The translations under genes and the position numbers were made by a program. The notes below the pieces were generated by a model, which worked only from the letters and a program-made list of their open reading frames with translations, searched no databases and had not been told where the DNA came from. From assembly GCF_018860545.1 (NCBI RefSeq), contig NZ_JAHKPN010000019.1:1-34207 (forward strand): a stretch of DNA of 34,207 nucleotides, in the 5' to 3' direction. The stretch comes from Winogradskyella psychrotolerans (GTDB lineage Bacteria > Bacteroidota > Bacteroidia > Flavobacteriales > Flavobacteriaceae). The first letter of the stretch is position 1. Every line of letters begins with the position of its first letter. Positions 15,370 through 23,878 of the stretch are shown here, piece by piece.

Positions 15370-17643
15370 ATGGCATTTGATATTGATATGATTAAAAAGG
15401 TTTATGCTAACATGACAGAGCAGGTTGATGCTGCCAGAGCGATTGTTGGAAAGCCATTAACACTTTCAGAAAAAATATTATACTCACATTTATGGGATGG
15501 TAAAACTACAAAAGCATTTACACGAGGTAAAGATTATGTAGATTTTGCTCCAGACCGTGTGGCGTGTCAAGATGCTACAGCACAAATGGCATTATTGCAA
15601 TTTATGCAAGCAGGTAAGCCTAAGGTTGCTGTGCCTACAACAGTGCATTGTGATCACTTAATTCAGGCAAAGGATGGAGCTGCAACCGATTTAAAGCATG
15701 CGAATCAAACAAGTAGTGAAGTTTTTGATTTTTTAGAATCTGTATCTAATAAATACGGTATTGGATTTTGGAAGCCTGGTGCAGGTATTATTCACCAAGT
15801 GGTTTTAGAAAATTACGCCTTTCCTGGTGGAATGATGATTGGAACAGATTCGCATACGGTAAATGCTGGTGGATTAGGAATGGTTGCTATTGGAGTTGGA
15901 GGAGCAGATGCTGTTGATGTGATGGCAGGAATGGCATGGGAACTTAAATTTCCAAAATTGATTGGTGTGAGACTAACAGGAAAACTTTCGGGTTGGACAG
16001 CGCCAAAAGATGTGATTTTAAAAGTAGCTGAAATTCTTACGGTAAAAGGGGGGACTGGAGCTATTGTTGAATATTTTGGACCAGGAGCAACATCAATGTC
16101 TTGTACAGGTAAAGGAACCATTTGTAATATGGGTGCCGAAATCGGTGCTACAACATCGACGTTTGGTTACGATGATTCTATGGAACGTTATTTACGTGCT
16201 ACCGATAGAGCAGACGTAGCAGATGCAGCCAATGCAATTAGACCATATTTAACGGCAGATGATGAAGTTTATGCTAATCCAGAGCAGTATTTTGATCAAG
16301 TAATTGAAATTAACCTATCAGAATTAGGCCCTTTATTAAACGGACCGTTTACTCCAGATTTATCGACAGAAGTTGGTCGTGATATGACCGAAAAAGCAAC
16401 GGCTAATGAATGGCCACTTCAAGTGGAATGGGGACTTATTGGATCGTGTACAAATTCATCTTATGAAGATTTATCCAGAGCATCATCCATTGCGCAACAA
16501 GCTTTAGATAAAGGCTTAAAAATGAAATCGGAATTAGGAATTAATCCAGGGTCTGAGCAAGTGCGTTATACGGCAGATCGTGATGGCATTCTCGGCATAT
16601 TTGAAAAATTAGATGCTAAAATATTCACGAATGCTTGTGGACCTTGTATTGGGCAATGGGCACGCTATAGTGATCCTAAAAATGCACCTAAAAATAGTAT
16701 TGTACACTCGTTCAATAGAAACTTTGCTAAGCGTGCCGATGGAAATCCAAATACACATGCGTTTGTAGCATCACCAGAATTAACGGCTGCCATCGCGGTT
16801 GCTGGTCGTTTAGATTTTAATCCAATGACGGATAAATTAATAAACGAAGAAGGAGAAGAAGTAATGTTTGATGAACCAACAGGATGGGAATTACCTCCAA
16901 AAGGTTTTGAAGTTAAAGAAAATGGCTATTTAGCACCAGTAGCAGATGGTAGCGGAGTAGAGGTTTCAGTGAGTCCAACTTCTGAACGTTTACAATTATT
17001 GACACCTTTTGAACCATTAGGTAACGACATTACAGGCGCTAAATTATTAATTAAAGCTTTTGGAAAGTGTACTACAGATCATATTTCTATGGCTGGACCA
17101 TGGTTGCGTTTTAGAGGGCATTTAGATAATATCTCAAACAACTGTTTAATTGGAGCTGTTAATGCATTCGGAAAGAAAACAAACTTTGTAAAAAACCAAT
17201 TAACGGGAGAGTTTGGAGGTGTGCCAGATACAGCAAGAGTTTATAAAGCAGCTGGTATAAAATCCATAGTTGTCGGTGATCATAATTATGGAGAAGGATC
17301 TTCAAGAGAACATGCGGCTATGGAGCCAAGACATTTAGGTGTGGCAGCCGTTATAGTGAAGTCTTTTGCACGAATTCATGAAACGAACCTTAAAAAACAA
17401 GGGATGTTAGGTTTAACATTTGATAATGAATCTGATTACGATTTAATTCAAGAAGATGATACCTTCAACTTTACGGATTTAAATGAATTTGCACCAGATA
17501 AGCAATTACATTTAGAAGTTGTTCATGCAGATGGAAGTAAAGATCTTATTGCTTTGAATCATACTTATAATGATGCTCAAATCGATTGGTATAATGAAGG
17601 TTCTGCTTTGAATTTAATTAAAAAGGAGAATAACGCATCATAA
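15370..17643 (+). CDS. Aconitate hydratase, mitochondrial-like type, 757 aa
   Basis: Second TCA-cycle aconitase. It is of the AcnA/IRP superfamily, closer in length and N-terminus ([24 protein letters not shown]) to the mitochondrial enzyme (about 755-780 aa) than to bacterial AcnA (about 890). Signature regions are [26 protein letters not shown], cluster ligands in [10 protein letters not shown] and the ACGPCIGQW pair, and the swivel-domain loop [11 protein letters not shown]. The ATG at 15370 is chosen over an in-frame TTG at 15343 because it gives the family N-terminus and leaves room for a leader. It has its own terminator, so it is a separate transcription unit from acnB. Confidence 0.95.
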   Translation: MAFDIDMIKKVYANMTEQVDAARAIVGKPLTLSEKILYSHLWDGKTTKAFTRGKDYVDFAPDRVACQDATAQMALLQFMQAGKPKVAVPTTVHCDHLIQAKDGAATDLKHANQTSSEVFDFLESVSNKYGIGFWKPGAGIIHQVVLENYAFPGGMMIGTDSHTVNAGGLGMVAIGVGGADAVDVMAGMAWELKFPKLIGVRLTGKLSGWTAPKDVILKVAEILTVKGGTGAIVEYFGPGATSMSCTGKGTICNMGAEIGATTSTFGYDDSMERYLRATDRADVADAANAIRPYLTADDEVYANPEQYFDQVIEINLSELGPLLNGPFTPDLSTEVGRDMTEKATANEWPLQVEWGLIGSCTNSSYEDLSRASSIAQQALDKGLKMKSELGINPGSEQVRYTADRDGILGIFEKLDAKIFTNACGPCIGQWARYSDPKNAPKNSIVHSFNRNFAKRADGNPNTHAFVASPELTAAIAVAGRLDFNPMTDKLINEEGEEVMFDEPTGWELPPKGFEVKENGYLAPVADGSGVEVSVSPTSERLQLLTPFEPLGNDITGAKLLIKAFGKCTTDHISMAGPWLRFRGHLDNISNNCLIGAVNAFGKKTNFVKNQLTGEFGGVPDTARVYKAAGIKSIVVGDHNYGEGSSREHAAMEPRHLGVAAVIVKSFARIHETNLKKQGMLGLTFDNESDYDLIQEDDTFNFTDLNEFAPDKQLHLEVVHADGSKDLIALNHTYNDAQIDWYNEGSALNLIKKENNAS

Positions 17644-17668
17644 GATTGAATGTAGAATGATTAATTAG

Positions 17669-17700
17669 AACTCCTAGCACTATGTTGTTAGGAGTTTTTT
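17669..17700 (+). terminator. Rho-independent terminator after the second aconitase
   Basis: Stem AACTCCTA (17669-17676) / TAGGAGTT (17689-17696), 12-nt loop, then T tract to 17700; 25 nt after the stop codon. Confidence 0.85.
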
Positions 17701-17758
17701 CATATTATTTTGAAAGTATAGTGATAGATTACGACCATTATAAAAAGAGAGAATTAAT

Positions 17759-18325
17759 ATGAAACGTAAAAAAATTAGTACGAGTAATATCATATTTATT
17801 GTGGTCATAATTTTGTTTATCGTTCCGCAAACACGATTATTTTTTCAAGTATGGATTCATAAAGGGGTAAGTTTGATTAATCAATCCTCAGTAATTGATG
17901 AAGCGGATAGAACGTCCGTGAGCTATACCAATTGGCAATTAAAATCGGATGCTGATACCAGTTTAAATTTTAATGAGACTAAAGGTAAGGTGGTATTAAT
18001 TAATTTTTGGGCTACATGGTGCCCACCATGTATTGCAGAAATGCCAAGCCTTCAAGATTTATATACTGATTATGGGGATAAAGCGGTGTTTCTATTTGTA
18101 ACCCATGATGATTTTGAAAAAGTAGAACAATTTAAATCTAAAAATCAATTTACTTTTGAAGTGTTCAATGCACTTACGCCACCACCTTCGGAATTATCTG
18201 TCCATACTATTCCAAGAACGTTTATAATTAATAAGAACGGTGACATTGTGGTAGATGAATCTGGATCCGTCAATTGGAATAGTGATAAAGTAAGAGGGCA
18301 ACTAGACCAATTACTTTCTGAATAG
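17759..18325 (+). CDS. TlpA-like membrane-anchored thioredoxin, 188 aa
   Basis: Probable periplasmic thiol-disulfide oxidoreductase held by an N-terminal membrane segment (about 10-30, IIFIVVIILFIVPQTRLFF). The thioredoxin domain has the active site WCPPC (Cys88-Cys91) inside INFWATWCPPCIAEMP and a cis-Pro region VHTIPRTFIINKNG, the pattern of the TlpA/ResA/DsbE group. These usually reduce disulfides for cytochrome c maturation or in periplasmic repair; the partner cannot be told here. It ends one base before the stop codon of the convergent crtZ gene. Confidence 0.9.
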   Translation: MKRKKISTSNIIFIVVIILFIVPQTRLFFQVWIHKGVSLINQSSVIDEADRTSVSYTNWQLKSDADTSLNFNETKGKVVLINFWATWCPPCIAEMPSLQDLYTDYGDKAVFLFVTHDDFEKVEQFKSKNQFTFEVFNALTPPPSELSVHTIPRTFIINKNGDIVVDESGSVNWNSDKVRGQLDQLLSE

Positions 18326-18326
18326 T

Positions 18327-18773
18327 TTATTTAAAGTATTTAAGCGGTACAATGAGCATTCCGAAATTCTCTCCTTTGTGTTTGCCTAAATGTTTATGAT
18401 GAATTTTGTGAGCACGTCGTAAACCTCTTGCATATTTATTGTCAATATTACGAAGCCATTTAAAGCGCTGGTGAATAAAAATATCGTGAACAATAAAGTA
18501 AGCCATTCCGTATACTAGTATGCCTAAGCCAATAGGTAGCGTGTACCAAATAGATTCATAACTCCAAAGATAAAAGCAGGTTATGCTTACAATGGCGTAG
18601 AAAATAAAAAAGGCATCATTACGTTCAAACCAGCTGTCGTGATCTTTATGGTGATGATCTTTATGTAAACTCCATAAGAAGCCATGCATGATGTATTTAT
18701 GCGTAAACCACGCATTAAATTCCATGATAAAGAATGTACCTAAGAAAATGAGGATCCAAAAAAACGTTTGCAT
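18327..18773 (-). CDS. crtZ: Beta-carotene hydroxylase, 148 aa
   Basis: Membrane di-iron enzyme that adds 3-hydroxyl groups to beta-carotene, giving zeaxanthin via cryptoxanthin. It has several hydrophobic segments and the full set of histidine boxes: His25/His30 (HKYIMH), His37-His40-His41 (HKDHH), His96/His101 (HDIFIH) and His122/His125/His126 (HKIHH). The length is typical of bacterial CrtZ. It is the last gene of the minus-strand merR-crtI-crtB-crtZ operon, 18 nt after crtB. No ketolase (crtW) is present in the window, so zeaxanthin is the expected product. Confidence 0.93.
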   Translation of the reverse strand: MQTFFWILIFLGTFFIMEFNAWFTHKYIMHGFLWSLHKDHHHKDHDSWFERNDAFFIFYAIVSITCFYLWSYESIWYTLPIGLGILVYGMAYFIVHDIFIHQRFKWLRNIDNKYARGLRRAHKIHHKHLGKHKGENFGMLIVPLKYFK

Positions 18774-18791
18774 TATAGACTCTTTAAAAGA

Positions 18792-19631
18792 TTATAGTAA
18801 ATTTAATTGATATTTAACGTAACTACGGGTTAATAATTCTATTTTTCTATAATTAGGAACTCTAATCCTAGTCGATTTTATTTGAAGTGCTGGAGTTTTT
18901 TTTAGTTTTTCCAATAGTTTACTGTAGTAACGATACGCCATAAAAACTCCAAACTTAGCTTCTAACGGTAAACGTTTAATGCCTTCTAATCCTTTTGCAA
19001 AATCACTTTCAATTTCACTGATAATAGCCTTCTTCGAAGATTCATCAAGTTGATTTAAGTCGGTATTAGGAAAATAAGTTCTGCTTAAGTCTTCAAAATC
19101 AGCCTTTAAATCTCGTAAAAAGTTTACTTTCTGAAACGCAGACCCTAAACTCATTGCAGAATTTTTAAGATCGTCGTATTTAGCTGTATCACCTTTTACA
19201 AATACCTTAAGACACATTAATCCCACCACGTCTGCTGAACCATAAATATAAGTTTTGTATTCTTCGTCTGTTAGATAGTCTTTTTTATGAAGGTCCAAAC
19301 GCATACTATGCATAAACGCGTTGACATGATTTTTTTCAATACCATATTTATGATAGGTTTCTTGGAACGCATTTAAAATAGGGTTCAGACTGATTTTATG
19401 CTCTAAGGCCGCTTCGAGATCACTCTCAAACATATCAAAGAGCTTCTCTTTATCATAATCATGAAACGAATCTACGATTTCATCCGCAAAGCGTACAAAG
19501 CCATAAATATTGTAAATATCTTGCCTTATACTTAGAGATAGCATTTTGGTCGCCATAGAGAAAGAAGTACTATAAGCGTTGGTTACTTCCTTGCTACAGA
19601 TATGCGAAACGTTGTCAAAAATTGATTTCAT
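18792..19631 (-). CDS. crtB: Phytoene synthase, 279 aa
   Basis: Condenses two geranylgeranyl diphosphates to phytoene, the first committed step of carotenoid synthesis. It has the two Asp-rich Mg-diphosphate sites of squalene/phytoene synthases: FADEIVDSFHD (Asp50 and Asp54) and FLRDLKADFED (Asp174 and Asp178), followed by RTYFP. Length is typical. It lies 19 nt after crtI and 18 nt before crtZ on the same strand. The GGPP synthase (crtE) is not in the window. Confidence 0.95.
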   Translation of the reverse strand: MKSIFDNVSHICSKEVTNAYSTSFSMATKMLSLSIRQDIYNIYGFVRFADEIVDSFHDYDKEKLFDMFESDLEAALEHKISLNPILNAFQETYHKYGIEKNHVNAFMHSMRLDLHKKDYLTDEEYKTYIYGSADVVGLMCLKVFVKGDTAKYDDLKNSAMSLGSAFQKVNFLRDLKADFEDLSRTYFPNTDLNQLDESSKKAIISEIESDFAKGLEGIKRLPLEAKFGVFMAYRYYSKLLEKLKKTPALQIKSTRIRVPNYRKIELLTRSYVKYQLNLL

Positions 19632-19650
19632 AAGTGATTGTTTTTAGTTG

Positions 19651-21111
19651 TTAAGCTTCATTTTTTTGAATCAGTTGAGCAACGAGCTTTCCTGAAATCA
19701 AAGCCGGTGGTACTCCTGGTCCAGGAACAGTAAGTTGCCCTGTAAAATAGAGTCCATCTACTTTTTTACTCTTTAATTTTGGCCTTAAAAATGCAGTTTG
19801 CATTAAAGTATTTGCCATACCGTACGCATTGCCTTTATAAGAATTATAATCTTCAATAAAATCATTAACACAATACGATTTTTTAAATAAGATGTGATCT
19901 TGAACCTTTTGGTCCGTTAGTTTTTCAAAACGATTCATAATAAGGTCAAAATATTGCAGGCGTAACTCAGGTGTGTCTTCTAGTCCTGGAGCAATTGGAA
20001 TTAGGAAAAATCCGGTTTCACAATTTTGAGGTGCCATGCTATCATCTGTAACTGAAGGGAAGTTAGCATAAAATAATGGATTTTCAGGCCATTTTGGATT
20101 ATCGTAAATTTCTTCAGCATGATTTTCAAAATCTGTATCAAAGAACAAATTGTGATGTTCTATATGGTTCAATTTTTTATTAAAGCCAACATAAAAGAGT
20201 AGAGAGGAAGGTGCAAATGTTCTGCTTTCCCAATACGCTTCAGTATACTGTCTGTAGTTGGTATCTAATAATGTTTCAGAATGATGATAATCAGCACCAC
20301 TCAGAATAATATCAGATACTATTGTTTTTCCATTTACGGTTATGCTTTGTGCTTTTTTATTATCTACATTGATTTTTACAACATTACTATTCGTGCAAAA
20401 GGTAACCCCTAAACTATCTGCCAAGCTCTTCATAGCTTTTACAATTTCGTACATGCCACCTTTGGGATGCCATGTGCCTAAACCAAAATCAGCAAAATTC
20501 ATAAAACTATAAAACGAAGGAGTTTGATTGGGTTTAGCTCCTAAAAACAACACCGGAAACTCTAATGTTGAAATCAGTTTAGGGTTCTTAAAATTTTTCC
20601 GAACCTCTTTACTTAACGTTTTATAAAACCGATCTAAGCGTGTCACGGTTTCTTTAGTTACCAACTCAAAAGGCGAAAGCCCTGGTTTTAAGACGACCTT
20701 ATTAATAGCGATGTCGTAATTTTCTTGTGCTGTAGCTATAAATTTACGTAGTGGTTTTGAACTACCAACTTCAATACGTTCAAATTCTTTACAAATTTTA
20801 TCCATATGATCTCCAACGGTAATCACATCATCGGCAAAGAATATTTTGTAAGCAGGACTTAATTTATCGAGTTGATAGTAGTCCTTAGTGCTTTTTCCAA
20901 AATCATTGAAGAATTTTTCAAATATATCTGGCATCCAGTACCAACTAGGACCCATATCAAATGTAAAACCATCTTTTTTGAATTGTCGCGCTCTACCACC
21001 TACAGTTTCATTTTTTTCGTAAATAGAAACGGTATGCCCAGCTTTGGCTAAATAGCATGCGGCTGATAAAGCTGAAAATCCTGAGCCTATTATGGAAATT
21101 GTTTTACGCAT
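19651..21111 (-). CDS. crtI: Phytoene desaturase, 486 aa
   Basis: FAD enzyme that introduces four double bonds into phytoene to give lycopene. The N-terminal FAD motif IIGSGFSALSAACYLAKAGH is followed by GGRARQF and the CrtI-typical FDMGPSWYWMPD. The C-terminal motif FTGQLTVPGPGVPPALISGK is the family signature. Length fits. Its start overlaps the merR stop by 8 nt, so the two are translationally linked and the regulator is transcribed with its presumed target. Confidence 0.95.
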   Translation of the reverse strand: MRKTISIIGSGFSALSAACYLAKAGHTVSIYEKNETVGGRARQFKKDGFTFDMGPSWYWMPDIFEKFFNDFGKSTKDYYQLDKLSPAYKIFFADDVITVGDHMDKICKEFERIEVGSSKPLRKFIATAQENYDIAINKVVLKPGLSPFELVTKETVTRLDRFYKTLSKEVRKNFKNPKLISTLEFPVLFLGAKPNQTPSFYSFMNFADFGLGTWHPKGGMYEIVKAMKSLADSLGVTFCTNSNVVKINVDNKKAQSITVNGKTIVSDIILSGADYHHSETLLDTNYRQYTEAYWESRTFAPSSLLFYVGFNKKLNHIEHHNLFFDTDFENHAEEIYDNPKWPENPLFYANFPSVTDDSMAPQNCETGFFLIPIAPGLEDTPELRLQYFDLIMNRFEKLTDQKVQDHILFKKSYCVNDFIEDYNSYKGNAYGMANTLMQTAFLRPKLKSKKVDGLYFTGQLTVPGPGVPPALISGKLVAQLIQKNEA

Positions 21112-22015
21112 TAATTTCTAATTGTTTAGTTAGTGCTTTTATAGAACTAAATGCTCTGACATTTTTTGGCAATTGGTCGTTGTCAATTTCATTTAGCATT
21201 TGGCCTAAGACCCATAAATTGTTGTCTGATGTTTCTAAAATGAGATTATAGAACTCGTTCAGATAATTTGATAGATTTTCTTTTTCAGGTTTTATTGTAA
21301 AATACGATACAAAAATGATGTCTGTATAGTAATCTTTAAGTGCGAGTAAACTTGTAATAGGGATGCTTTGGCCTAAAAAAATTGACCTGTAACCATGCCT
21401 TATAATTTCGTGATTAAGGAACATTAAGCCTAGTTCGTGTATCTCATTATCTGGTAGATAAAGAACAAAGGTTTTGTCAGATTTAAAAGCCTGTTGAGAT
21501 TGTGTCTTTTCTGTACTGATTAATATCTTCTGACGGATTAATGTGGATATAAAGTGCTCATGAGCAGGTGTGATTGTGTCCGTTTGCCATAGTAATCCGA
21601 TTTCTGTTAATAAAGGAATAAGTATATCGTAAAATATGTCTTCAAAAGTTTTTTCATTTTGAAGGGAATCAAAAGTCTTATAGAACAAGGTTTGGTCAAA
21701 ATTTAACATGGACAGTTTCAATGCATTTATAGCATGACTCTCCATATTAGTTTCTGTGGCTATTTCTCTAACTAATTGAGGAATTTTTTGTGGTTCAATA
21801 GTAGCAATTTTAGAAATTTTATAACCGTTATTATTAAGATAACTTACGTTGAGTAGTTTTTGAAAACTAGCTAAGTCATAATATCTAATATTAGTTTCCG
21901 TACGTTTTGGTTCCAGAAGATTATAGCGTTTTTCCCAGATCCTTATCGTATGTGCTTTGATACCTGTCAGATTTTCTAGATCCTTTATGCTAAACCTATT
22001 CTTTATATTGTTCAT
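21104..22015 (-). CDS. MerR-family regulator with B12-binding-type domain (CarH/LitR-like), 303 aa
   Basis: Probable light-responsive repressor of the carotenoid operon it heads. Residues about 8-75 form a MerR winged helix-turn-helix (FSIKDLENLTGIKAHTIRIWEKRYNLL...RYYD). A four-helix region follows with Trp143-x9-Glu153-His154, exactly the W-x9-EH motif that contacts adenosylcobalamin in CarH. The C-terminal domain (about 182-295) has Glu191-x-His193-x-x-Gly196, the lower-ligand motif of B12-binding Rossmann domains. Later motifs are degenerate (SYF for SxL, GQ for GG), so cofactor binding is an inference. The ATG at 22015 is preferred to TTG 22039, which overlaps the -7 element. Confidence 0.88.
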   Translation of the reverse strand: MNNIKNRFSIKDLENLTGIKAHTIRIWEKRYNLLEPKRTETNIRYYDLASFQKLLNVSYLNNNGYKISKIATIEPQKIPQLVREIATETNMESHAINALKLSMLNFDQTLFYKTFDSLQNEKTFEDIFYDILIPLLTEIGLLWQTDTITPAHEHFISTLIRQKILISTEKTQSQQAFKSDKTFVLYLPDNEIHELGLMFLNHEIIRHGYRSIFLGQSIPITSLLALKDYYTDIIFVSYFTIKPEKENLSNYLNEFYNLILETSDNNLWVLGQMLNEIDNDQLPKNVRAFSSIKALTKQLEINA

Positions 22016-22036
22016 TTTTTTACAAAAAAGTTTAAA

Positions 22037-22044
22037 CAAAAATA
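22037..22044 (-). promoter_or_regulatory. -7 element of the crt operon promoter
   Basis: On the minus strand it reads TATTTTTG, a perfect TAnnTTTG. It is 22 nt upstream of the merR ATG. No TTG at the normal -33 distance is seen; the region is instead occupied by the dyad 22052-22070, as expected where a MerR protein governs the promoter. Confidence 0.55.
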
Positions 22045-22051
22045 AGACTTA

Positions 22052-22070
22052 TACTAATACGATGTTAGTA
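22052..22070. promoter_or_regulatory. Candidate CarH/MerR operator dyad
   Basis: TACTAA (22052-22057), 7-nt spacer, TTAGTA (22065-22070), a perfect inverted repeat covering the -33 region of the crt operon promoter. A second overlapping dyad GTTA-N5-TAAC lies at 22064-22076. MerR-family regulators bind such dyads near the promoter they control. Confidence 0.5.
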
Positions 22071-22170
22071 ATTAACAAAAATTATGAAAAAAAAGAGTGA
22101 TAATAGGAGTGTAAAGTCTTTTCAGGATGTAAAAACTTTTTGTTGAAATTTGAAATGATTAAAGTAATTG

Positions 22171-22254
22171 TGCGCACGAGAAGACTCGAACTTCCACGGA
22201 CTAATGTCCACCAACCCCTCAAGCTGGCGCGTCTACCAATTCCGCCACGTGCGC
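22171..22254 (-). tRNA. tRNA-Leu (GAG)
   Basis: 84-nt class II tRNA on the minus strand. The acceptor stem pairs GCGCACG with CGTGCGC; the anticodon loop TTGAGGG lies between CCAGC and GTTGG; a long variable arm follows; the T arm contains GTTCGAGTC. The 3' CCA is not encoded (ACA follows). It is downstream of the first tRNA-Lys on the same strand, with a hairpin between them, and no clear promoter of its own. Confidence 0.93.
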
Positions 22255-22273
22255 AAAATAATGAAGTAAATAT

Positions 22274-22301
22274 AAAAAAGTTAAGCATAATACTTAACTT
22301 T
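22274..22301 (-). terminator. Hairpin terminator after first tRNA-Lys
   Basis: Stem AAAGTTAAG (22277-22285) / CTTAACTTT (22293-22301); on the minus strand it runs into TTTTTTA. It lies 8 nt after the tRNA-Lys 3' end. tRNA-Leu beyond it may depend on read-through. Confidence 0.65.
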
Positions 22302-22308
22302 CTTTTGG

Positions 22309-22381
22309 TGACCAGTCTGGGGCTCGAACCCAGGACCCTCTCCTTAAAAGGGAGATGCTCTACCAACTGAGCTAACTGGTC
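22309..22381 (-). tRNA. tRNA-Lys (UUU), copy 1
   Basis: 73 nt; acceptor GACCAGT / ACTGGTC, anticodon loop CTTTTAA (anticodon TTT), T arm with GGTTCGAGCC. It is followed by CCA on the minus strand (22306-22308), so the tail may be encoded. It differs from copy 2 at one visible position in the D-loop region. Confidence 0.95.
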
Positions 22382-22406
22382 GTTGTATTTTTTTCTAACG
22401 AGGATG

Positions 22407-22435
22407 CAAATATAACCCCTTTATGTAAATACAAA
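22407..22435 (-). promoter_or_regulatory. Promoter of tRNA-Lys copy 1
   Basis: Read on the minus strand: TTTG (22435-22432), 17-nt spacer, TATATTTG (22414-22407), a full Bacteroidota promoter. The first transcribed base would be about 20 nt before the tRNA. Confidence 0.75.
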
Positions 22436-22616
22436 GAATAGAATTTAAAAAATTTTAATTTTTATTTTAAGAAGTTTATAAGCTATAGAAAGCTCGGTTT
22501 TAAAAAGCGTAGTAATAAGTTGGTTTTGAGTCTAATTAAGTGACTTATTACCGCTTGTTTTACAAAGTAATTGCTTTGGAAACAGCTTTCTTTTTAATGC
22601 TTACAATAAGTTTCAA

Positions 22617-22652
22617 ACAAAAAAAAAGTTAAGCGTAATGCTTAACTTTTTT
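22617..22652. terminator. Hairpin terminator after second tRNA-Lys
   Basis: Stem AAAAGTTAAGC (22624-22634) / GCTTAACTTTT (22640-22650), loop GTAAT, flanked by A and T tracts so that it can work in both directions; 3 nt after the tRNA 3' end. Confidence 0.8.
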
Positions 22653-22654
22653 AG

Positions 22655-22727
22655 TGACCAGTCTGGGGCTCGAACCCAGGACCCTCTCCTTAAAAGGGAG
22701 ATGCTCTGCCAACTGAGCTAACTGGTC
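22655..22727 (-). tRNA. tRNA-Lys (UUU), copy 2
   Basis: 73 nt, nearly identical to the copy at 22309-22381 (one base different in the D region, TTGGCAG for TTGGTAG). Anticodon TTT. The bases after the discriminator read CTA instead of CCA, so here the tail is not encoded. Confidence 0.95.
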
Positions 22728-22752
22728 AAAATGCTTTTCTCTAACGAGGGTG

Positions 22753-22782
22753 CAAATATATAAGCTTTCTTTAATTTAACAA
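22753..22782 (-). promoter_or_regulatory. Promoter of tRNA-Lys copy 2
   Basis: Minus strand: TTG (22782-22780), 19-nt spacer, TATATTTG (22760-22753). The stretch between this element and the tRNA is shared with copy 1 (GCACCCTCGTTAG versus GCATCCTCGTTAG), showing that promoter and tRNA were duplicated together. Confidence 0.75.
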
Positions 22783-22856
22783 CACTTTTTTTAATTTTTT
22801 TTTCGTTTTTTTGTTGTGACTAAACCTATCGGTTTAATAATCAATTTATAAGTACT

Positions 22857-23378
22857 ATGATTATAGTTTTAATAGGGTATATGGGCTCGGGAAAATCGAC
22901 CATTGGTAAGGAATTAGCTACAATACTGAATTGTAGATTTTTAGATCTCGATGATTATATTTCCGATAAAGAAATGACCTCAATTCCAAATCTATTTAAA
23001 TCTAAAGGAGAAATCTATTTTAGAAAAAAGGAAACGGAATATTTAAAGGAACTCATAAATACGTCTGAAAATCTCGTGTTAGCTTTAGGAGGAGGAACTC
23101 CATGTTATGGACAGAACATGGACTTAATAATTGGAAATACAGATGTGAGGTCGTTTTATCTTAAATTATCAATTCCACTTTTAGCAAAGCGCTTATTTAA
23201 GGCACGTGAAAAACGACCATTAATAAGTCATTTAAATTCAGAAGCTGAATTGTTAGAGTTTATAGGGAAGCATTTATTTGAACGTACACAGTATTACAGC
23301 AAAGCACAGTATACGATTAACACCGATAATAAAACACAACAAGAAACTTTAGAAGAACTCGTGGCGCACTTAATCTAA
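22857..23378 (+). CDS. aroK: Shikimate kinase, 173 aa
   Basis: Phosphorylates shikimate at the 3-OH in the chorismate pathway. P-loop GYMGSGKST (7-15), the shikimate-binding FLDLDDYI with the Asp pair, FRKKETEYL with the Arg, and the glycine-rich ALGGGTPCY are all in place; the lid arginine is in AREKRPLI. Length is normal. It stands alone on the plus strand, converging on the phosphoribosyltransferase gene with a 9-nt overlap of the 3' ends. Confidence 0.95.
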   Translation: MIIVLIGYMGSGKSTIGKELATILNCRFLDLDDYISDKEMTSIPNLFKSKGEIYFRKKETEYLKELINTSENLVLALGGGTPCYGQNMDLIIGNTDVRSFYLKLSIPLLAKRLFKAREKRPLISHLNSEAELLEFIGKHLFERTQYYSKAQYTINTDNKTQQETLEELVAHLI

Positions 23379-23873
23379 ATAAGCTTCGTAAGGTTGTTTA
23401 GATAGGTTCACATGAACATGCTCAAATAAAGAAGTCGATAGAGAAATACCTTTAAAATCTGCTTTTACAGGATATTTTTTATGATTTCTATTGACTAAAA
23501 CGGCGGTTTTAAACTGTTTTAATGGTACATCTAAAAAATGCTTTATGCCATAAATTAACGTACTTCCAGAATTTAAGACATCGTCTATTAGTACTAACGA
23601 TTTATTAGTGTAATCGTCTTTAGTAATAGAGGTTTTTATAGGTGCTGTAGGCTCTAATTTATTGATAGTAACCTTACATAAGGTAGATTCAATAGGTGAT
23701 ATCTTATCTAAATTTGATTTGATTTTCTTTGCAAGTAGATAACCATTACTTTCAATACCAGCAATAATAAGCTCGGTTTCATTCACATTGCTTTCGTAAA
23801 TTTGATAGGCAATACGTTTAATCTTGTGCTCAATTTCTTTATGACTTAAAATTGTATTTTTTGTTAATGCCAT
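23370..23873 (-). CDS. Phosphoribosyltransferase-family protein (PyrR-like), 167 aa
   Basis: Type I PRTase fold, with the PRPP-binding motif VLIDDVLNSGST at about 94-105 and a loop AGIESNGYLLAKKI near residue 38. The overall arrangement and the KTAVLVNRNHKKYPV segment recall PyrR-like or hypoxanthine-PRTase-like proteins; the base specificity cannot be read. Its ATG is 6 nt after the end of the methyltransferase gene on the same strand, so the two are probably one transcript. The 3' end overlaps aroK. Confidence 0.85.
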   Translation of the reverse strand: MALTKNTILSHKEIEHKIKRIAYQIYESNVNETELIIAGIESNGYLLAKKIKSNLDKISPIESTLCKVTINKLEPTAPIKTSITKDDYTNKSLVLIDDVLNSGSTLIYGIKHFLDVPLKQFKTAVLVNRNHKKYPVKADFKGISLSTSLFEHVHVNLSKQPYEAYLD

Positions 23874-23878
23874 AGGTC

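Noticed and set aside
12841..16121. Minus-strand open frames inside the two aconitase genes (12841-13185, 14212-14472, 15813-16121)
   Set aside because: They lie wholly within well-supported plus-strand genes and show no family features.
22016..22039. TTG start at 22039 for the MerR gene
   Set aside because: It overlaps the -7 promoter element and adds residues absent from the helix-turn-helix family start.
22082..22370. Open frames on both strands across 22082-22370
   Set aside because: They run through tRNA-Leu and tRNA-Lys genes and are composed of tRNA sequence.
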